From Gemmataceae bacterium (lineage in GTDB: Bacteria; Planctomycetota; Planctomycetia; Gemmatales; Gemmataceae): a stretch of DNA of 64,000 nt. The DNA lies in contig JAIBBI010000007.1 in NCBI GenBank assembly GCA_019694755.1, positions 1-64,000 of the forward strand, in the 5' to 3' direction. The notes under the pieces were generated by a model. The model ran no database searches. It saw nothing but the letters and a program-made list of their open reading frames with translations, and was not told the DNA's origin. This document shows positions 60,003 through 64,000 of the stretch, in pieces. The translations under genes were made by a program, and so were the position numbers. Within the stretch, counting starts at the first letter, position 1, and each line of letters starts with the position of its first letter.

Positions 60003-61544
60003 ATGCCGCTTGCATCCACCACGCTATCATCGCTCGACATGGGAATTGTCGTCGCCTACATCATTGGCACGACAATGCTCGGCGCCTGGTTCACGCGCCG
60101 GCAGAAAGACGTCAAAACCTACTTCGTCGGCGATCGTAACGTGAGCTGGTGGCTGGTTCTTATCAGCATCGTCGCTACCGAAACCAGCACCGTGACCTTT
60201 CTGAGCATCCCTGGCAAGGGCTTCGACCCGGGCAGTGGAATCCGCCCGGCTGGCGACCTCACTTTTCTGCAACTCACGTTCGGCTACGTCATCGGCCGGG
60301 CCATCGTCGCGTGGATCCTCCTCCCGCAGTACCTTCGCGGGGAGATCTTCTCTGCCTACCAGTTGCTCAAGGAACGCTTCGATGTCCGCGTGCAACGGAC
60401 CGCATCGGGGCTCTTCTTGATCACCCGCACTGTGGCCGACGGCCTGCGGCTGTGGCTGACCGGCCTCCTCCTTCAGCAATTCACCGGCTGGAACATCTCG
60501 ACTTCCATCCTCGTACTGGGCGGAGTGACCATCGTATACACGTACCTCGGCGGCATGGAAGCGGTGATCTGGACCGATCTCGTCCAATTCGTGATTTACA
60601 TCTGCGGGGCGATCATTGCTGCCGCATACATCATCCACCTGCTGCCCGGCGGCTGGGATGCATACGTGCAGACGACCTCCGGCGCGGGTCGATTTCGGCT
60701 GATCGACCTCGACACAAACGTCTTGAAAGCTCAGACGCTCTGGGCCGGTGTATTGGGTGGCGCATTCGTCACGATGGCGAGTCATGGGGCCGACCAGAAC
60801 ATGGTCCAGCGTTACCTGTGCGCCCGGTCGTTGGGTCAGGCCCGCACCGCGCTTGTACTGTCTGGCCTGGTTGTGGCGGTCCAGTTCACGCTGTTCCTGG
60901 GGATCGGCCTCGGGCTGAGCGCTCTGGTGGGTGCGGGTCAGATGGCGATTCCACAGGGCACGCACACGGACGCGGTGTTCGGGATATTCATCGTCCGGTA
61001 TCTGCCGACCGGCCTCATCGGCCTGGTCGTCGCAGCCGTACTGGCATCCGCGATGGCTTCCTTTTCATCCTCGCTCAACAGCGCGGCCAACGCCGTAGTG
61101 GCCGACTTTTACCGACCTCTCCGCCCCCACCACACCGAAGCGACTTACCTCCGGATCGCCAAGGCCATGACTAGCGTCGTCGGCTTTGCCAAGGTCGCCG
61201 TCGCACTGGCGTGTATTCCAATGATGATGTCGGGGGGCGATTATGCAGGCTATCGCAGTGTCGTCGATCAGGTTCTCGCCGTCGCTTCCGTCACGCTCGG
61301 GCTCATTCTCGGCCTGTTCGGGCTGGGGCTGCTACCCGGCCGCGTTTCTTCCGCGTCCGCACTTTGGGGCATGGTGTTTGGCTTCATCGCGGCCGGCGGA
61401 CTCTGGCTGTCATCGACTCTTGGTCGGCCCGTCGTCGCCTGGCCCTGGCTCGCCCCGATCGGGACGCTGACGACTGTTCTGATCGCCGCCTTCGCCAACA
61501 AGTACTTGGGATTAGCGAATGTCACTCGACCGACTCACGACTGA
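60003..61544 (+). CDS. sodium:solute symporter (SSS family), MurT-like candidate
   Basis: The 513-residue protein has about thirteen hydrophobic helices and typical SSS sequence (RRQKDVKTYFVGDRNVSWWLV, TETSTVTFLSIPGKGF, SHGADQNMVQRYLCARS, ASFSSSLNSAANAV). Its last 26 bases overlap the MurQ-kinase gene. Sodium/solute-type transporters serve MurNAc uptake in Tannerella next to murK/murQ, so MurNAc is a plausible substrate here; this is inference from neighbourhood. It follows the PilZ gene by 21 bases. Confidence 0.88.
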   Translation: MPLASTTLSSLDMGIVVAYIIGTTMLGAWFTRRQKDVKTYFVGDRNVSWWLVLISIVATETSTVTFLSIPGKGFDPGSGIRPAGDLTFLQLTFGYVIGRAIVAWILLPQYLRGEIFSAYQLLKERFDVRVQRTASGLFLITRTVADGLRLWLTGLLLQQFTGWNISTSILVLGGVTIVYTYLGGMEAVIWTDLVQFVIYICGAIIAAAYIIHLLPGGWDAYVQTTSGAGRFRLIDLDTNVLKAQTLWAGVLGGAFVTMASHGADQNMVQRYLCARSLGQARTALVLSGLVVAVQFTLFLGIGLGLSALVGAGQMAIPQGTHTDAVFGIFIVRYLPTGLIGLVVAAVLASAMASFSSSLNSAANAVVADFYRPLRPHHTEATYLRIAKAMTSVVGFAKVAVALACIPMMMSGGDYAGYRSVVDQVLAVASVTLGLILGLFGLGLLPGRVSSASALWGMVFGFIAAGGLWLSSTLGRPVVAWPWLAPIGTLTTVLIAAFANKYLGLANVTRPTHD

Positions 61545-63366
61545 GGCCCGCAATCCGGCGTCGGCCAACTTGGACGAGTTGACCGCTGTTGAAATCGCTC
61601 GCCTGATGAATTCCGAGGATCGGCGGGCCGTCGAATCGGTCGGGCTGGTTGCCGAAGCCGTTGCCCGCGCCATCGAAGTCATTGCCGAGCGGCTGGCGCG
61701 AGGCGGCCGGTTGATCTACGCGGGAGCCGGTACGTCCGGCCGCCTCGGCGTACTCGACGCGACGGAATGCCCGCCGACGTTTAACACGCCTCCGGAAATG
61801 GTCATCGGCCTGATCGCTGGCGGCCCCCCGGCCCTGACCCGCGCGGTTGAAGGAGCCGAGGACTCGCCGGAAACGGGCGCGAACGATCTGCGGGGAGTCA
61901 GACTGACGGCCGACGATGTATTCGTTGGCATTGCGACCAGCGGACGGACGCCGTACGTGCTCGGCGCGGCCGACTACGCCCGCCAGGTCGGGGCGAAAGT
62001 CATCGGCTTGGCCTGCAACGAAGGATCGGAACTGGAAAGCCGCGTGGACATCATGTTGTGTCCCATCGTCGGCCCGGAGGTGTTGAGCGGATCGACCCGG
62101 CTGAAAGCCGGCACGGCCACGAAGCTGATTCTGAACACGCTGACGACGGGCGCGATGGTCCGCATGGGTAAGACGCTCGGGAACTTGATGGTCGATCTCC
62201 GGGCGACCAACATAAAGTTGAAGGCTCGGACTAATCGAATCGTGCGCACGGTTTGCGGCGTCGATGAATCCGCCGCCGCCCGGCTTCTCGATCAGGCCGG
62301 CGGTGAACTGAAGACAGCGCTCGTCATGCATTCGACGGGCGCCTCGGCCGACGAATCGAGGAAGATGCTCGACACCGTGGACGGCCGAGTTCGCGACGCT
62401 CTCGCTGCGGCCGGCCGGCAGATGCCCTCCGCAAGCGACGCGCAACTGGTCCTCGGTCTTGATGGTGGCGGCACTCACACTGTTGCCATTCTCGCCGATG
62501 GGGAGCGAACTTTGGGTCGGGGAGTTGCCGGTCCCAGCAATCTTCAAGCGGTCGGGGTACCGCGTGCTCTGGCCGCGCTCGACTCGGCCATCGATCGCGC
62601 GTTTGCCGATGCGGATCGGCCCCGCGTCACCGTCGGTGCGATTTGCCTCGGCCTGGCCGGCGCGGACCGCCCTCAAGAGAAAGCATTGATCCGCGAATGG
62701 GTCAGCCGTCATCGGGTGGCCGAGTGGTGTGACGTGACCAACGACGGCGCGCTGTTGATCGGTGCCGGTACGCCGGACCTCTGGGGCGTCGCCGTTGTGG
62801 CGGGCACCGGGTCGATCGCCGTCGCCCGCAGCCCCGATGGCCGGATCGCCCGCAGTGGCGGCTGGGGTTTTCTTCTCGGCGATGAGGGCAGCGGCTACGC
62901 CCTCGCGATGGACGGACTCCGGGCCGCAGCCAAGGCGTCGGACGGCCGGGCCGGTTCAACTCTTCTTGTTGAACGGCTGCTTCAGGCGATGGACCTCAAG
63001 GTCCCCTCGGAGTTCATCCCGGCCGTCTACCGCGGCGGCTGGGACCGGGCCGCACTCGCTTCACTGGCCCCGGTCGTGATCGACGCGGCCATCGAACAGG
63101 ACGCGACTGCCGCCCACATTGTCCGCGACAACGCCCAATCACTGGCCCACACCGTAATCGCGGCGGCGAAGTCTCTCGGGCTGCGACTGGACCGCCTGCC
63201 GCTCGCAATGAGCGGCGGAGCCCTGCTCTGCAGCGACCACTACGCCGGCGAACTGATTTCGGCCCTTCTCGAACGCGGGACGAGTCCGGATCCTGTCACC
63301 CCGGTCGACGACCCCGCCGTCGGCGCGGTGCGCATCGCGCGGACACGCACGCCGCTGACTGTCTGA
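61519..63366 (+). CDS. MurNAc-6-phosphate etherase fused to a BadF-type amino-sugar kinase
   Basis: This 615-residue protein has two complete enzymes. Residues 1 to about 300 are MurQ: SIS-domain motif GAGTSGRLG at 69-77, with E83 and E114 matching the catalytic glutamates of E. coli MurQ. Residues from about 310 are a BadF/NagK-type kinase with phosphate motif LGLDGGGTHT at 312-321 and AGTGSIAVA. The kinase would phosphorylate MurNAc (or GlcNAc), and the etherase would split D-lactate from MurNAc-6-P to give GlcNAc-6-P. The reading frame is continuous, so this is a true fusion. The gene overlaps the symporter end by 26 bases. Confidence 0.92.
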   Translation: MSLDRLTTEARNPASANLDELTAVEIARLMNSEDRRAVESVGLVAEAVARAIEVIAERLARGGRLIYAGAGTSGRLGVLDATECPPTFNTPPEMVIGLIAGGPPALTRAVEGAEDSPETGANDLRGVRLTADDVFVGIATSGRTPYVLGAADYARQVGAKVIGLACNEGSELESRVDIMLCPIVGPEVLSGSTRLKAGTATKLILNTLTTGAMVRMGKTLGNLMVDLRATNIKLKARTNRIVRTVCGVDESAAARLLDQAGGELKTALVMHSTGASADESRKMLDTVDGRVRDALAAAGRQMPSASDAQLVLGLDGGGTHTVAILADGERTLGRGVAGPSNLQAVGVPRALAALDSAIDRAFADADRPRVTVGAICLGLAGADRPQEKALIREWVSRHRVAEWCDVTNDGALLIGAGTPDLWGVAVVAGTGSIAVARSPDGRIARSGGWGFLLGDEGSGYALAMDGLRAAAKASDGRAGSTLLVERLLQAMDLKVPSEFIPAVYRGGWDRAALASLAPVVIDAAIEQDATAAHIVRDNAQSLAHTVIAAAKSLGLRLDRLPLAMSGGALLCSDHYAGELISALLERGTSPDPVTPVDDPAVGAVRIARTRTPLTV

Positions 63367-63385
63367 TCTTCAAATCGAGGAATTA

Positions 63386-63414
63386 TTGACAATCTGTGGA
63401 TTCGGTGTTATCGC
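63386..63414 (+). promoter_or_regulatory. candidate sigma70-like promoter before the TPR gene
   Basis: TTGACA at 63386-63391 is followed after 17 bases by TATCGC at 63409-63414. The -35 box is perfect and the -10 box is weak. Its position in the 192-base gap before the TPR gene is suitable, giving a leader of about 140 bases. A small hairpin with arms CAAGGCG (63441-63447) and CGCCTTG (63470-63476) lies in that leader. Confidence 0.35.
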
Positions 63415-63558
63415 CGGTGCTCGGAGTGGTCGATAGATGTCAAGGCGACTTGAACTTTTTTCAAAGAGACGCCTTGCCAGCCGGGGAAGAATGTCGGTAA
63501 GTTGACTTCCCGCTCATGATGAGCGGATCAATCCCGACGCTGCACGGAGGCAGTCGCA

Positions 63559-64000
63559 ATGGGTATCACCCTCAATCTCACCGACAGTCTGCTGGCCATG
63601 GGGCGCGAGCTCCAGGAACAGGGCCGCACGCGCGACGCCCGCCTGCTCTTCACCCGCTTGGTGAAGTTCCGCGGCATGCCCGCCGCCACCGCCGAAGAGG
63701 CCCACGCCCGGCTGTCCGAACTGCTCATGGGTGAGAAGCTCTTCAAGCGGGCCCGGCGTCACCTCGCCATCCTCATGTGCATGAAGCCACATACCGGCAA
63801 ATACTTCCACATGTACGCCGTCGCCCTGCACCGCGACTCCAAGGGCGACCCGTACCGCGCGGCCAAGTACTACCAGCAGGCTCTCGACCTCGACCCGACC
63901 CGGGCCAAGTGGTGGTCGAACTACGGCAAACTGCTGACCTCCATCGGCCGCACGGCCGACGGCGTCGCCGCCCTGCGTCAGGCCCACGCGCTGGACGAAA
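63559..64000 (+). CDS. TPR-repeat protein (3' end outside window)
   Basis: At least 147 residues are present, beginning MGITLNLTDSLLAMG with GGAGG nine bases before the ATG. The sequence forms helical repeats of TPR type (ARLLFTRLVKF, YRAAKYYQQALDLDPTRAKWWSNYGKLL, GVAALRQAHALDE). There is no signal peptide, so it appears cytosolic. The rest lies beyond the window. Function is unknown. Confidence 0.85.
   Translation, partial: MGITLNLTDSLLAMGRELQEQGRTRDARLLFTRLVKFRGMPAATAEEAHARLSELLMGEKLFKRARRHLAILMCMKPHTGKYFHMYAVALHRDSKGDPYRAAKYYQQALDLDPTRAKWWSNYGKLLTSIGRTADGVAALRQAHALDE

Noticed and set aside
61519-63366. MurQ-kinase junction as an assembly error joining two genes
   Set aside because: The frame is continuous through a normal linker at about residues 300-310, with no stop or start signals between the domains.

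Overview
The window is a gene-dense, GC-rich stretch of bacterial chromosome with 58 supported protein genes on both strands. Gaps are short: none exceeds 300 bases and the largest, before the Gfo/Idh gene, is about 230. I see no rRNA, tRNA, insertion sequence, integrase, CRISPR array or origin. The gene set points to a planctomycete, probably Gemmataceae-like. The clues are a PSCyt1-type secreted cytochrome stub, a nucleoside/H+ symporter-type MFS protein, a DUF6513/dihydropteroate-synthase-like protein of the kind linked to tetrahydromethanopterin C1 chemistry, large secreted TPR proteins, and frequent GTG/TTG starts. The assignment is inference from gene content, not from a marker gene.

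Layout. 1-14.4 kb: the end of an unknown protein and an ABC ATPase, galE, panB, a Tat-exported hydroxypyruvate-isomerase-like protein, two secreted TPR proteins, a tRNA dihydrouridine synthase, an M50 membrane protease, a class V aminotransferase, coaD and an alpha/beta hydrolase. 14.5-22.6 kb: a MuiA-like DUF4139 protein, a two-component system, cinA, truD behind a structured spacer, a PH-domain membrane protein and a glycine-zipper lipoprotein. 22.7-33.7 kb: an M16 protease, an MBL hydrolase, a beta-hydroxyacid dehydrogenase, a small c-type cytochrome, bifunctional putA, folP-proA and a proline-rich lipoprotein. 33.7-43.4 kb: HAD phosphatase-glyA, an MFS symporter, a DsbD-N-domain protein, a SelW-like selenoprotein with an in-frame UGA, selD, purA-uppS-cdsA-phoH and a fasciclin protein. 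43.5-50.5 kb: a shortened UvrC-like GIY-YIG protein, the DUF6513 protein with moaA-moaE-moaD, two unknown membrane proteins, folE and a lipase. 50.6-64 kb: a DksA-like factor, a Gfo/Idh oxidoreductase, an iron-type ABC permease with a beta-propeller protein, tadA, divergent proline-specific peptidases, a PilZ protein, a sodium/solute symporter overlapping a MurQ-kinase fusion, and the start of a TPR protein.

The two most interesting systems are these. First, 37.2-38.9 kb holds a selenium cassette whose middle gene conventional gene calling would lose, because its CxxU motif is encoded with UGA. A 7-bp hairpin with a GUU loop sits 22 nt after that codon, as a bacterial SECIS should. Second, 60.0-63.4 kb encodes a symporter whose gene overlaps a single-chain MurNAc-6-P etherase plus sugar kinase. 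This looks like a compact MurNAc import, phosphorylation and lactyl-ether cleavage pathway. Pterin and one-carbon genes (folP, folE, glyA, moaA/D/E, DUF6513) recur across the window without forming one operon.
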